Shown: positions 15,833-25,156, counted from the first letter of the stretch. The stretch is 64,000 bases of DNA from an uncultured Monoglobus sp. (GCA_947624305.1 CANQKC010000011.1:1-64000); one strand, 5' to 3'. Notes: generated from the letters alone by a model not told the origin. Numbers and translations are program-made.

Positions 15833-17200
15833 TTATTCTTTAAACGGAATGTCAAGCTTTTTAAACGTGAGCCTTAAAAATACAATGCACAGTACAACCG
15901 AGGCGACCTCGGCTATAGGCAGCGACCACCAGATAATCTCAAGCCTGCCGAACAGCGACAGAATATACGCCGCGGGAACAAGTATAAGGAGCTGTCTTGA
16001 GGCTGAGGTTATCAATGAGTAAAGTCCCTGGCCGAGGGCCTGGAGCACAGACAGCGTGACTATGCAAAATCCGGCTGCGATAAAGCTTATGCTGATTATT
16101 CTGAGCGCCGGAACGCCGATCGCCAGCATGTCGGGCGACGCGTCAAACAGCCACAGGAGCTGTCTCGGAAGGAACTGGAATATCAGCAGGCCTAAGATCA
16201 TGACCGCCATGGCGTATGTAATGCTGAGGCGCATGGTCTTGATGATGCGCGGATATTTTTTCGCGCCGTAGTTGTAGGCGATTATCGGCACCATGCCGTT
16301 GTTGAGACCGAATATCGGCATGAATATAAAGCTGTTGAGCTTGAAGTAAACGCCGTAAACCGCTGTGGCAGTCGAGGTGAACACGATCAGTATCTTGTTC
16401 ATTATAAACGTTGTGACCGAGGATATTGCCATCATCAGTATCGACGGCGCGCCGACCTTGTATATATTGGCCAGAATGTCGAGTCTCGGCAGCATCTGCT
16501 TCAGTCTGAACTTGAGTTCTTTGTTGACTCTCGCGTTAAAGAACACGGCCAGAAGCATGGCGACGATCTGACCCATGACCGTGGCGATCGCGGCGCCTCT
16601 GACGCCCATCGCGGGCAGGCCGAACAAGCCGAAAATGAAAATCGGGTCAAAAATTATATTAATGACCGCGCCGATACCCTGAGTGACCATTGTGTAAATG
16701 GTTTTTCCGGTGGCCTGGAGCAGCCTCTCGCCCATGATCTGTCCGAATACTCCGAACGAGAACAGAGTGATTATGCTGAGATATTGGTACCCGTACTCGA
16801 CTATCTGCGCGTCACTCGTCTGTATCGTGAAGAATTTGCGCGACATCAGAAGCCCGAAAATCATGATCACGACCCAGTTCATGACCGCCAAAAATATGCT
16901 GACGCTCGCGGCCTTGTTTGCCGTCTTGAAATCCTTGGCGCCCAGCGATTTTGAAACGAACGAGTTTACGCCGACACCGGTGCCGCTCGCGATCGAGATC
17001 ATAAGGTTCTGAATGGGGAACGCCAGCGAGACCGCGGTCAGCGCGTTTTCGTTGATGCGGGCGACGAATATGCTGTCAACTATATTATAAAGCGCCTGGA
17101 CCAGCATTGAAATAATAATCGGCAGCGACATCGTGATAAGCAGTCGGTTGACCGGCATTATTCCCATTTTGTTTTCGCCGGCCGTGTTGTCTTTTGTCAT
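15833..17200 (-). CDS. MATE family efflux transporter
   Basis: This 455-residue protein has twelve predicted membrane helices in two pseudo-repeats. MATE landmarks include PIIISMLVQALYNIVDSIFV in helix 1-2, GTGVGVNSFVSKSLGAKD and a second-half NNGMVPIIAYNYGAKKYPR. MATE proteins export drugs or metabolites against Na+ or H+. I start it at 17200, where AGGAGAG sits nine bases upstream; a start at 17239 lies in the untranslated leader. The gene is alone under its own promoter, with no regulator beside it, so no substrate can be suggested. Confidence 0.95.
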   Translation of the reverse strand: MTKDNTAGENKMGIMPVNRLLITMSLPIIISMLVQALYNIVDSIFVARINENALTAVSLAFPIQNLMISIASGTGVGVNSFVSKSLGAKDFKTANKAASVSIFLAVMNWVVIMIFGLLMSRKFFTIQTSDAQIVEYGYQYLSIITLFSFGVFGQIMGERLLQATGKTIYTMVTQGIGAVINIIFDPIFIFGLFGLPAMGVRGAAIATVMGQIVAMLLAVFFNARVNKELKFRLKQMLPRLDILANIYKVGAPSILMMAISSVTTFIMNKILIVFTSTATAVYGVYFKLNSFIFMPIFGLNNGMVPIIAYNYGAKKYPRIIKTMRLSITYAMAVMILGLLIFQFLPRQLLWLFDASPDMLAIGVPALRIISISFIAAGFCIVTLSVLQALGQGLYSLITSASRQLLILVPAAYILSLFGRLEIIWWSLPIAEVASVVLCIVFLRLTFKKLDIPFKE

Positions 17201-17229
17201 AAAATCTCTCCTGTCTTTATTACTATATG

Positions 17230-17258
17230 TATATAACACAATATAAAATTTTTGTCAA
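17230..17258 (-). promoter_or_regulatory. Promoter of the MATE gene
   Basis: On the minus strand TTGACA (17258-17253), 17 bp, TATATA (17235-17230). Confidence 0.75.
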
Positions 17259-17334
17259 CCGTCACAAACAACAAATTTTGGCGTAAATCAGACAGGCGTT
17301 TGAGAAATAAAAATCCTTAAATTTTAAAAAAGTG

Positions 17335-17363
17335 TTGTAATATTTTTACAATTATGATACAAT
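17335..17363 (+). promoter_or_regulatory. Promoter of dapF-dapL
   Basis: TTGTAA (17335-17340), 17 bp, TACAAT (17358-17363), 25 bp before dapF. Part of it would be coding if dapF began at its first in-frame start (17368), so the start at 17389 is preferred. Confidence 0.6.
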
Positions 17364-17388
17364 AATCTTGTATGCGGAGGTGAGACAT

Positions 17389-18252
17389 ATGAAGTTTACG
17401 AAAATGCACGGAATAGGAAACTGCTATATATACGTCAACTGCTTTGAGGAGGAGGTCGAAAATCCCGCGGCTGTGTCCGAGTTTGTGTCCGACATTCATT
17501 TCGGCATAGGCAGCGACGGTCTTGTGCTCATAATGCCGTCCGAGACCGCGGATTTTAAAATGCGGATCTTCAACGCCGACGGCTCCGAGGCGCAGATGTG
17601 CGGCAACGCCACGCGCTGCGTCGGCAAATACGTTTACGAAAAGGGGCTTACCGACAAAACGCGGGTCACTCTTGAGACCTTGAGCGGCATCAAAACCCTT
17701 GATCTCAGCTTGGTCGGCGGCAAAATCGTCGAGTCTGTCACGGTCGATATGGGCAAAGCCGAGCTTGACCCGAAAAAAATACCGATAAGCATGGACGGCG
17801 AAAAAATTGTGAGCCGCCCGATCACGGTCGACGGACAGGAATACGAGATAACGGGCGTGTCAATGGGGAACCCCCACGTGGTTGTGTTTGTGGATGACGT
17901 TGACGGGCTTGATCTTGAGAATTTAGGCCCCAAGTTTGAAAATCACGAGCTGTTCCCCGAGCGGATCAACACCGAGTTCATCAAGGTGATCGATGACCAC
18001 ACGCTCAAGATGCGCGTCTGGGAGCGCGGCAGCGGCGAGACATGGGCCTGCGGCACCGGAGCGTGCGCGGCGGTCGTGGCGGCGGCGCTGAACGGCTATT
18101 GCAGGCAGGGCGAGGAAATTTTGATAAAATTAAGAGGCGGCGATCTCAATATCACCTACATGCCCGACGGCACGGTGATAAAGCGCGGTCCCGCGGAGTT
18201 TATATGCAGCGGCGAGGTTGAGCTTCCCGCCGCGATATACGCGAAAAAATAA
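17389..18252 (+). CDS. dapF: Diaminopimelate epimerase
   Basis: This 287-residue enzyme interconverts LL- and meso-diaminopimelate for lysine and peptidoglycan. Both catalytic cysteine blocks are present: DGSEAQMCGNATRCVGKY (about residues 64-82) and ETWACGTGACAAVVAA (about 218-233). The start MKFTKMHGIGN is canonical, with GGAGGTGA at 17376-17383. It lies 15 bp before dapL, so the two consecutive DAP-pathway enzymes form an operon. Confidence 0.98.
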   Translation: MKFTKMHGIGNCYIYVNCFEEEVENPAAVSEFVSDIHFGIGSDGLVLIMPSETADFKMRIFNADGSEAQMCGNATRCVGKYVYEKGLTDKTRVTLETLSGIKTLDLSLVGGKIVESVTVDMGKAELDPKKIPISMDGEKIVSRPITVDGQEYEITGVSMGNPHVVVFVDDVDGLDLENLGPKFENHELFPERINTEFIKVIDDHTLKMRVWERGSGETWACGTGACAAVVAAALNGYCRQGEEILIKLRGGDLNITYMPDGTVIKRGPAEFICSGEVELPAAIYAKK

Positions 18253-18267
18253 AAAGGAGTGTGTTTT

Positions 18268-19608
18268 ATGAGAATTAACGAAAATTATCTGAATGTCAAA
18301 GAAAGCTACCTGTTTTCCGAGATAGCGAGAAAGGTCAACGACTACGCCGAGAAAAATCCGGACAAGAAGATCATCCGCATGGGCATAGGCGACGTGACGC
18401 TGCCCCTGCCGCCGGTCGTTATCGACGCGCTTCACAAGGCGGTCGACGACATGGCAGCCAAGGAGACGTTTCACGGCTACGGCCCCGAGCAGGGCTATGA
18501 CTTCCTGCGCGAGAAGATTGTCGCGTATTATAAGGAGAACACCATCCGCGTTGACTTAAACGAGGTTTTCATAAGCGACGGAGCCAAGAGCGACGTCGGC
18601 AACATCACGGACCTGTTCGACAAGGACAATGTGGTTCTGGTTCCCGATCCGGTCTATCCGGTCTATGTTGACACCAACATAATGAACGGCAGAAAGATCG
18701 AGTATATGCAGGCCAAGGCCTCGAACGGCTTTTGCCCGCTGCCCGAGCCCGGCGTTAAGGCGGACATAATATATCTGTGCTCGCCCAACAACCCCACGGG
18801 CGCGGTTTACACCAGCGAGCAGCTCAAGGCGTGGGTCGATTATGCTTTAAAGAACGACGCGATAATACTGTTTGACGCGGCGTATGAGGCGTTTATCGGC
18901 GACGAGAAGCTGCCCCGCAGCATATACGAGATCGACGGCGCCAAGAGATGCGCGATAGAGTTCTGCTCGCTGTCAAAGACCGCGGGCTTCACAGGAACCC
19001 GCTGCGGATATACGATAGTCCCGAAGGACCTCAAGGTCGAGGTCACAAAGCTTAAGAAGCTGCTCAAGGTCGACAGCAACGTTGTGGAGCTTAACAAGCT
19101 GTGGCTGCGCCGCCAGACAACCAAGTTCAACGGTGTGTCATACATCATTCAAAGAGGCGCCGAGGCGGTGTTCACTCCCGAGGGCCGCGCCCAGATCAAG
19201 GAAAATATCGACTACTACAAGCAGAACGCCAAGATCATCGCCGAGACTCTCGACGAAGTCGGAATAAAATATTTCGGCGGCGAAAACTCGCCCTATATCT
19301 GGCTTGAATGCCCGGGCAGCATGCGCTCGTGGGAGTTCTTCGACTATCTGCTCGAGAGCATAAACGTTGTCGGAACGCCCGGCGCGGGATTTGGCGCGAA
19401 CGGCGAGGGCTATTTCCGCCTGACCGCGTTCAGCGACAAGGACAGCACGATCGAGGCTATGGAGAGGTTCAAAAAGCTCTTTACCCCTGTTCCCGAGCCC
19501 GAGGAACCCGAGGCCGATGAGACGGCGGAGCCCGCCGACGAGGCGCCAGAGGCGGAGCTGGTTATTGAGGAGCCCGAAACCACGGAGACACCCGAGGCCG
19601 AGGAATAG
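18268..19608 (+). CDS. dapL: LL-diaminopimelate aminotransferase with acidic tail
   Basis: This PLP enzyme makes LL-DAP directly from tetrahydrodipicolinate, bypassing the acylated DAP route. Recognisable pieces are MRINENYLNVKESYLFSEIA, CSPNNPTGAVY, DAAYEAFIGD and the PLP-lysine motif SLSKTAGFTGTRCGYT. The core ends near residue 405, the usual family length; about 40 extra residues rich in Glu, Pro, Thr and Ala follow. The ATG at 18268 has AAAGGAG upstream. It follows dapF, whose product uses its LL-DAP. Confidence 0.97.
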   Translation: MRINENYLNVKESYLFSEIARKVNDYAEKNPDKKIIRMGIGDVTLPLPPVVIDALHKAVDDMAAKETFHGYGPEQGYDFLREKIVAYYKENTIRVDLNEVFISDGAKSDVGNITDLFDKDNVVLVPDPVYPVYVDTNIMNGRKIEYMQAKASNGFCPLPEPGVKADIIYLCSPNNPTGAVYTSEQLKAWVDYALKNDAIILFDAAYEAFIGDEKLPRSIYEIDGAKRCAIEFCSLSKTAGFTGTRCGYTIVPKDLKVEVTKLKKLLKVDSNVVELNKLWLRRQTTKFNGVSYIIQRGAEAVFTPEGRAQIKENIDYYKQNAKIIAETLDEVGIKYFGGENSPYIWLECPGSMRSWEFFDYLLESINVVGTPGAGFGANGEGYFRLTAFSDKDSTIEAMERFKKLFTPVPEPEEPEADETAEPADEAPEAELVIEEPETTETPEAEE

Positions 19609-19636
19609 TCGTTTCCCAAATAAGTCATTAATAACA

Positions 19637-19673
19637 AAATCACTTCATACTATATAGTGTGAAGTGATTTTTT
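19637..19673 (+). terminator. Terminator of dapF-dapL
   Basis: AAATCACTTCA and TGAAGTGATTT form an 11-bp stem, extended towards a TATATA loop and followed by T6. It ends the operon just before the ylmC-like gene, whose first codons begin 18 bp later. Confidence 0.9.
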
Positions 19674-19690
19674 ATTTAGGCGGTGATATT

Positions 19691-19921
19691 ATGAAGTTCA
19701 GCGAGCTTAAGCTCAAGGAAGTGATTTGCGCGGCGGACGGTGAGAGGCTCGGATATGTGTCGGATATGGAGATCGACGAGGTAAGCGGCACGGTGCGCTC
19801 GCTTTTGGTGCCCGGCGCGTATCGGTTCCTCGGCGTGCTCGGCAGGGAGGACGATATAACGGTGCCATGGAACAAAATAACCAAAATAGGCGACGATCTG
19901 ATAATAATCAACAGATATTAA
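19691..19921 (+). CDS. YlmC/YmxH family sporulation protein (PRC-barrel)
   Basis: This 76-residue protein forms one PRC-barrel-like domain: MKFSELKLKEVICAADGERL, GYVSDMEIDEVSGTVRSLLV, ending in ITKIGDDLIIIN. The YlmC/YmxH family is common in endospore formers and its members are expressed in sporulation, but their job is unknown. It begins at the ATG 19691 behind a GGTGA site. It lies directly after the dapL terminator, so it may use a sporulation promoter I cannot identify. Confidence 0.9.
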   Translation: MKFSELKLKEVICAADGERLGYVSDMEIDEVSGTVRSLLVPGAYRFLGVLGREDDITVPWNKITKIGDDLIIINRY

Positions 19922-19953
19922 GATTTTTGTCGAAACTTTTGTCACGGTTCTTT

Positions 19954-19982
19954 TTGCATTGGCGTTGGGCTTAGGCTATAAT
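19954..19982 (+). promoter_or_regulatory. Promoter of the noc/parB-like gene
   Basis: TTGCAT (19954-19959), 17 bp, TATAAT (19977-19982), 47 bp before the start. The -35 box is weak. Confidence 0.55.
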
Positions 19983-20029
19983 TTTTTATAGGCAGGGAGT
20001 CACAAAAGCAAAAAGAAAGGATGAAAGCA

Positions 20030-20953
20030 ATGTTGTTTGATTACTTAAAGAAGGGCGCGGACAGCGCCGCCGGCAAAAACTTTGAGCCCGAGGTGCGCGA
20101 GATCGAGCGGGTCAGCATGGACATCGACCTCTCCGGCGTCAGCGGAACAAAAAAACGGGTGGTTCACGGGAATTCACAGTCCATTCCGATAAACTGCGTG
20201 AAGCCGAACCCAAATCAGCCGCGCCTTGAAATGGACGAGGACGCGCTGAACGAGCTTGCCGCCTCGATCGAGAATTACGGCCTTATGCAGCCCATAACCG
20301 TGCGTCAGACCATTCCGTTTGAATATGAGCTGGTCGCGGGCCACAGGCGGCTTGAGGCCTGCCGAATGCTGGGCATGGACTATATTCCCGCCACGGTCAT
20401 TCGGGCCAGCGGGACCGACAGCGCGATAATGGCCCTGGTTGAGAATATCCAGCGCGAGAACCTGAATTACATAGAGGAGGCGGAGGCGTATCAGACGCTG
20501 CTCGGCGAGCACGGCCTGACGCAGGAGGAGCTGGCGGCGAAGCTCGGCAAGAGCCAGTCAACGATCGCGAATAAGATACGAATTCTGCGGCTCCCGGTGA
20601 ACGTCCGCGCGGTGCTGTGCGAGTATGGACTGACCGAGCGCCACGCCCGCGCGCTGCTAAAGCTCCCGGACGAGGAGCGGCAGATGGAGGCGCTTGATAA
20701 AATAACCAAAAACGAGCTGAACGTGGCGAGGACCGAGGCGCTTATCGAGCGCATGCTGCGCCGGGACAAGGCGCGGCCCGAGGCCGAAAAACAGCCGACG
20801 CGGCTTCCGAAAACGCTTAAGGATATACGGATTTTTTCCAATACGATAAAAAAGGCGGTCGATCTTATGAACAAAAGCGGCGTGGGCGCCACCGCCAAGC
20901 GCCGCGAGGCGGAGGACTGCATAGAATATCTCATCACAATTCCGAAAGAATAA
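20030..20953 (+). CDS. ParB/Spo0J-family protein, Noc-like
   Basis: This 307-residue protein has an N-terminal ParB/Srx CTP-binding domain (about 50-145: PIPINCVKPNPNQPR-type start, ELVAGHRRLEACRMLG, ALVENIQRENLNYIEEAEAY), a helix-turn-helix (LTQEELAAKLGKSQSTIANK) and a C-terminal dimerisation part. No ParA lies beside it, so it is more probably a nucleoid occlusion (Noc)-type member than the chromosomal Spo0J. The usual GERR box is GHRR here. The ATG at 20030 is chosen because AAAGG lies nine bases upstream; the one at 20021 touches the SD. Confidence 0.88.
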   Translation: MLFDYLKKGADSAAGKNFEPEVREIERVSMDIDLSGVSGTKKRVVHGNSQSIPINCVKPNPNQPRLEMDEDALNELAASIENYGLMQPITVRQTIPFEYELVAGHRRLEACRMLGMDYIPATVIRASGTDSAIMALVENIQRENLNYIEEAEAYQTLLGEHGLTQEELAAKLGKSQSTIANKIRILRLPVNVRAVLCEYGLTERHARALLKLPDEERQMEALDKITKNELNVARTEALIERMLRRDKARPEAEKQPTRLPKTLKDIRIFSNTIKKAVDLMNKSGVGATAKRREAEDCIEYLITIPKE

Positions 20954-20984
20954 AAAACACGGGGCGCGAAATTCGCGCCCCGTG
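20952..20984 (-). terminator. Hairpin terminator between parB-like and protease genes
   Basis: CACGGGGCGCG and CGCGCCCCGTG pair around AAATT (20958-20984). On the minus strand the stem is followed by T6, so it serves the protease gene that ends at 20999; on the plus strand there is no T-run. Confidence 0.8.
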
Positions 20985-20998
20985 GCCTGTTACGCGTT

Positions 20999-23512
20999 TT
21001 ATTTCAGCTCAAGAACCGCGGGTTCGGTGTACGGCTCGATCGACTCAAGCCCCCAGACGAATATTTTTATATTTGCCGCGCGTTCGCTGTATTTCACATC
21101 TTGGTAGATCAGATCATTTCCTTTTTCGTCAAATTGCGTATCCGTGTCGCTCGCGTAACCGACCAGCATATTGTCGTCGTTATACATTCCGATAAACACG
21201 GTCGCGTCGTGTATGCTTTCGTCCAGACGCGTGATCGTAAAGTTAAAGGTGCCGTCGTCGTTTTTGATCGGCTGCACGTCAAATTTCGGCGTTATGGTCG
21301 GGGCGGGCGTTGACGGGGCCTTGCTCTCGATCGGCTCTGACGTGGGAGTTTCGGTTTCAATCGGCTCTGATGAGGGGGCTACGGTTTCGACCGGCTCTGA
21401 CGAGGGAGCGGTTGTCTCCGCGGGAGAGTCCGTCGCCGACGGTTCCGGAGTGTCCGCGGGTGTTTCGGTCGCCGCGGGAGCCTCCGTGTTTGTCGGATCC
21501 GACGTCGGAGCAATCGTCTCCTCCGGCTGCTTTTCGGGAGTCGGTGACGGAGTTGCCGACGGAGCCGCTGTCGCGGTGGGAGACGGCTTATCCGACGGCT
21601 TATCGCCGGTATAAGCTTTGAGTGCCCAATTGCTGTACGAAGTGCCTATAATTACACCGTTCATCGTAAGATTAGAGGCAGTGGCGCCTGTGTCGTTCCA
21701 AGCGTTAATCGTGTATGGTTTGGAATTCAGATCCAAACCTGACGGCGAGAAAGAGACGCCCTCTTTCACCTTAAAGTTTGAAGGATTTTTCACGTTGTCC
21801 GGCGTACCCGGAAGGTAAGTGATTTCCTGAGCGAGAGGAACGTTAAACGATTTCGCGTTGTCTGAGGCGTTGGAAACCTTGACAATAATATCAAATGTGC
21901 CGTTTAATTTGATCGGCTCCGCGAGCTTTACAACCGTGTATCCCGGTTCGGTAAAACTGATCTTCTCACTTGCGCTGCCGGTTTCAGGGTTTATAAGCTT
22001 GACGATGTTTTCGTCTTCGCCGAAGTTTACGATCGAGATATTGCCCGGGCCGGTTCCGCCCGCGCCGTTTCTGACAATAATTTCATAATCATCGGAGGCA
22101 TCGACCGCATAAAAGCCTATGGCGTTCAGATATTCATCCTCTGATCCGGCGGTATATCTGTTAGCGAAAATGTTGCAGCCGTATTGATCCGTGCCAATCG
22201 GAAGTTTAGTGCCGCCATTGGGGCCTACTTTAAAGTCGCGTCCAATATTAAACGGCGACGAGCCGTTTGTGCCGATCTGCTCATAAGAATAGATGTTTTT
22301 GGGTATCTCGTCGGTAAAGTCATATGTGTATGAGCTAAATCCGATCGCGGGGTCGAGGTATGAGATATATTGATATCCGCCGTCGCCCCAGTCTTTGCCC
22401 CAGCTGTTCCTGATGATCCACGCGCCGTTTACCGTTGTGCCGTCAAGCAGCATGGGGGTTGCGGCGAAACTGCTCGCGGGGAAATCATCGTCCCAGCCCA
22501 CGATCGTCACGCCGTGGTTCGAGGGATTTGTGAATTTGTAGCTGCCGTCTCCGTAATAATTTACCTTATTATAACCGCACGAGTCATCAGCCACTCCGTT
22601 GCCGAGCATATCGAACCAGTCAAGATAATACGCGTTGGTTTTATCATTAAAATATTCTTTTTGCTCCTGCGCGTTATCGGTCGTGTTGGAGTCATACGAA
22701 AGATATGATGTTCCGACCGCGCCGTGGCTCATTACAGCGGCCTTAATTTTGTTGATCACATTTTCGTCAAGACTTATTTTCGCGTTTTCAACGCTGCCGT
22801 TCACAATGTCAAAGGTCAGCTTGGAGCTGCCCTCGTATAAATCGGTTATATAGCTCGCCGCTTCGAGCCCCATCAAGCGGTTTTTGCCGCCCAAATTAAA
22901 TATGGGCTCATAATCCGAAAATCCGCCTTTTTTATATGTGCTGAATTCTTCGTCTCCGTATTCTCCGATAAGAACCGGGCCGGAGGCATTTTGACGGGAG
23001 AAATAAGCCGTCGCCATATCGCGGTTTCCGCCCGAGGGCTCGTCGCCCGAGCTGAAATCAAAATACCGCGTGTATTCCTTGTATGCTTCGTCTTTCGTGC
23101 CGTACATGGCCGCGGCCAGATGCGGTTCCGACCACAGATCAAGCGGGTTTGAGAAGCTTTTGCCGTTGTTCGCGATCGCCGAGTATTCGCCCGCGGCTAT
23201 CGCGGCGTATGCCCAGCAGTCGCCGTTCAGGCCCTGGTTCCTTATCTCGGGCTGCTTTCCGACGATCAACGGATCGTTCTTTTCGCTGTTGTATTTCGCG
23301 GGAAGAGCTTCCGCCGCGAAAGCGAGGCCGTAGTCCTGCGCGTAGTCTATCGCGTCGGGAATAATAGTGTATCCGTCGGGATTTTTCAGATAATCCGCGT
23401 ACGCGTCCGTGATCTCGATCGTCGGTTCCGACACTGCCGCTGTTTCCGCGAACGCGGCTGTGTTGAGCAGCATTCCCGAAACAAGCGCGGCAATAATAAG
23501 TTTTTTCTTCAT
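20999..23512 (-). CDS. Secreted papain-family (C1A) cysteine protease
   Basis: This 837-residue exported protein has a signal peptide (residues 1-22), a short propeptide and a C1A domain with the oxyanion Gln and catalytic Cys in EIRNQGLNGDCWAYAAIAAG (about residue 99), His in NHGVTIVGWDDDF and Asn in WIIRNSWGKDWGDGG. A beta-rich lectin-like region (about 400-600) follows, then a Pro/Thr/Glu-rich linker (about 610-740) and a final beta domain. The layout recalls clostridial cell-wall proteases of the Cwp84 group, which mature S-layer precursors, but no SLH or other anchor is seen. The ATG at 23512 has AGAGGTG upstream. Confidence 0.92.
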   Translation of the reverse strand: MKKKLIIAALVSGMLLNTAAFAETAAVSEPTIEITDAYADYLKNPDGYTIIPDAIDYAQDYGLAFAAEALPAKYNSEKNDPLIVGKQPEIRNQGLNGDCWAYAAIAAGEYSAIANNGKSFSNPLDLWSEPHLAAAMYGTKDEAYKEYTRYFDFSSGDEPSGGNRDMATAYFSRQNASGPVLIGEYGDEEFSTYKKGGFSDYEPIFNLGGKNRLMGLEAASYITDLYEGSSKLTFDIVNGSVENAKISLDENVINKIKAAVMSHGAVGTSYLSYDSNTTDNAQEQKEYFNDKTNAYYLDWFDMLGNGVADDSCGYNKVNYYGDGSYKFTNPSNHGVTIVGWDDDFPASSFAATPMLLDGTTVNGAWIIRNSWGKDWGDGGYQYISYLDPAIGFSSYTYDFTDEIPKNIYSYEQIGTNGSSPFNIGRDFKVGPNGGTKLPIGTDQYGCNIFANRYTAGSEDEYLNAIGFYAVDASDDYEIIVRNGAGGTGPGNISIVNFGEDENIVKLINPETGSASEKISFTEPGYTVVKLAEPIKLNGTFDIIVKVSNASDNAKSFNVPLAQEITYLPGTPDNVKNPSNFKVKEGVSFSPSGLDLNSKPYTINAWNDTGATASNLTMNGVIIGTSYSNWALKAYTGDKPSDKPSPTATAAPSATPSPTPEKQPEETIAPTSDPTNTEAPAATETPADTPEPSATDSPAETTAPSSEPVETVAPSSEPIETETPTSEPIESKAPSTPAPTITPKFDVQPIKNDDGTFNFTITRLDESIHDATVFIGMYNDDNMLVGYASDTDTQFDEKGNDLIYQDVKYSERAANIKIFVWGLESIEPYTEPAVLELK
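21310..21600 (-). repeat. Pro/Thr/Glu linker repeat in the protease gene
   Basis: Imperfect repeats encode units such as TSEPIE, SSEPVE and TAPSSEP within the linker. They are low-complexity, in frame and not a separate element. Confidence 0.7.
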
Positions 23513-23546
23513 AAGCTTACACCTCTGCAAGAATAGATTTTGAAAC

Positions 23547-23575
23547 ATTATATCATAACTTTACTAAAAATGCAA
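23547..23575 (-). promoter_or_regulatory. Promoter of the secreted protease gene
   Basis: On the minus strand TTGCAT (23575-23570), 17 bp, TATAAT (23552-23547) preceded by TGA, giving an extended -10. Confidence 0.7.
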
Positions 23576-23628
23576 TAAAACAGTTTAAAATTTATTAAAT
23601 ATCACGAAAAAATATTTATAATTCGGGG

Positions 23629-23657
23629 TTGACAAACGGAAAATATAGTGATATAAT
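23629..23657 (+). promoter_or_regulatory. Promoter of metY
   Basis: TTGACA (23629-23634), 17 bp, TATAAT (23652-23657): a perfect vegetative promoter. The leader to the start codon is only about 65 nt and shows no SAM riboswitch or T-box. Confidence 0.85.
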
Positions 23658-23728
23658 CTAAAACATACTAAACAGATATGAATTATCTGAATATAAAATT
23701 TTATTAAAAGAGACAGGAGGAAACAAAA

Positions 23729-25021
23729 ATGGCAGACAAAAAATACAGGTTTGAGACACTTCAGCTTCATGTAGGACAAGAACAGGCGGACGCGGTGACC
23801 GACGCGAGGGCGGTTCCGATCTACGCGAGCACGTCTTATGTTTTTCACAATTCTCAGCACGCGGCGGACCGCTTCGGTTTAAGAGACGCGGGCAATATCT
23901 ACGGCAGACTGACCAATCCCACGCAGGATGTTTTTGAGCAAAGGATAGCCGCCCTAGAGGGCGGTGTCGCGGCTCTCGGCGTTGCTTCGGGCGCGGCGGC
24001 TATAAGCTACGCGATCCAGGCCCTCGCCAAGTCGGGCGAGAACATAGTTTCGTCAAAGACGATCTACGGCGGCACATACAATCTTCTGGCGCACACGCTG
24101 CCGCTGACAAGCGGCGTGACCGCCGAGTTTGTCGATCCTTATGAGGACGGCGCGTTCGAGGCGGCGATCAACGACAAGACCAAGGCGATCTTCATCGAGA
24201 CTCTGGGCAACCCCAACTCGAACGCGATCGACATCGAGGCCGTGGCGAAGATCGCGCACGACCACGGGATCCCGCTTGTGATCGACAACACCTTCGCGAC
24301 CCCGTATCTGGTTCGTCCGATCGAGTACGGCGCCGACATAGTTGTTCACAGCGCCACGAAGTTTATCGGCGGCCACGGCACGGCGATCGGCGGCGTTATA
24401 GTTGACGGCGGCACCTTTGACTGGAAGGCCTCGGGAAGGTACCCGTGGATCTCCGAGCCGAACCCGTCGTATCACGGCGTAAGCTTCGCGGACGCCGCGG
24501 GCCCCGCCGCGTTCGCGACCTACATAAGAGCGATCCTGCTCCGCGACACGGGCGCGACCCAGTCGCCGTTCCACTCGTTCCTGTTCCTGCAGGGCCTTGA
24601 GACGCTGTCGCTGAGAGTGGAGCGCCATGTTTCAAACGCGCTTAAAATAGTGGAATACTTAAATAATCATCCGCAGGTCGAGGCCGTTCATCATCCCTCC
24701 CTTGAGAGCGAGCCGAGCCACGCGGTCTACGAAAAATATTTCCCGAACGGCGGCGGCTCGATCTTCACGTTCGAGATAAAGGGAACCGAGGACGACGCGA
24801 AAAAGTTCATAGACAACCTCGCGATATTCTCGCTGCTGGCAAACGTGGCGGACGTGAAGTCGCTGGTTATCCACCCGGCCTCCACGACCCACTCGCAGCT
24901 TGAGCCCGACGAGCTGCTCGACCAGGGCATAAAGCCCAACACGATAAGGCTCTCGATCGGCACCGAGAATGTTCAAGACCTGATCGACGCTCTCGACGAC
25001 GCCTTTAAGTCGGTAAAATAA
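23729..25021 (+). CDS. metY: O-acetylhomoserine sulfhydrylase (Cys/Met metabolism PLP enzyme)
   Basis: This 430-residue enzyme joins O-acetyl-L-homoserine with sulfide (or methanethiol) to give homocysteine (or methionine). Typical sequence: [20 protein letters not shown] at the start, [40 protein letters not shown] and the PLP-lysine motif [17 protein letters not shown]. The [12 protein letters not shown] motif near the end is diagnostic for this group. Length is normal. It is monocistronic between a strong promoter and a strong terminator. Confidence 0.96.
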   Translation: MADKKYRFETLQLHVGQEQADAVTDARAVPIYASTSYVFHNSQHAADRFGLRDAGNIYGRLTNPTQDVFEQRIAALEGGVAALGVASGAAAISYAIQALAKSGENIVSSKTIYGGTYNLLAHTLPLTSGVTAEFVDPYEDGAFEAAINDKTKAIFIETLGNPNSNAIDIEAVAKIAHDHGIPLVIDNTFATPYLVRPIEYGADIVVHSATKFIGGHGTAIGGVIVDGGTFDWKASGRYPWISEPNPSYHGVSFADAAGPAAFATYIRAILLRDTGATQSPFHSFLFLQGLETLSLRVERHVSNALKIVEYLNNHPQVEAVHHPSLESEPSHAVYEKYFPNGGGSIFTFEIKGTEDDAKKFIDNLAIFSLLANVADVKSLVIHPASTTHSQLEPDELLDQGIKPNTIRLSIGTENVQDLIDALDDAFKSVK

Positions 25022-25036
25022 ACAAAACGCAGCACA

Positions 25037-25066
25037 GAGGCGCGGTTCGTTCCGCGCCTCTTTTTT
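25037..25066 (+). terminator. Terminator of metY
   Basis: GAGGCGCGG and CCGCGCCTC pair around TTCGTT, followed by T6. Confidence 0.92.
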
Positions 25067-25156
25067 GTGCGCTTTTTTGGAGGAATAGCAAATTTATTCG
25101 GCTTTTTAAAAAATTTTTGTGTATTTGCGGAAAAACCTTTTATTTTTTGCCATTTA

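Noticed and set aside
19922-20029. parS or Noc-binding palindrome near the ParB-like gene
   Set aside because: No sequence close to TGTTCCACGTGGAACA or ATTTCCCGGGAAAT was found there.
23658-23728. SAM riboswitch or T-box before metY
   Set aside because: The leader is about 70 nt, AT-rich, without the conserved stems or a terminator.
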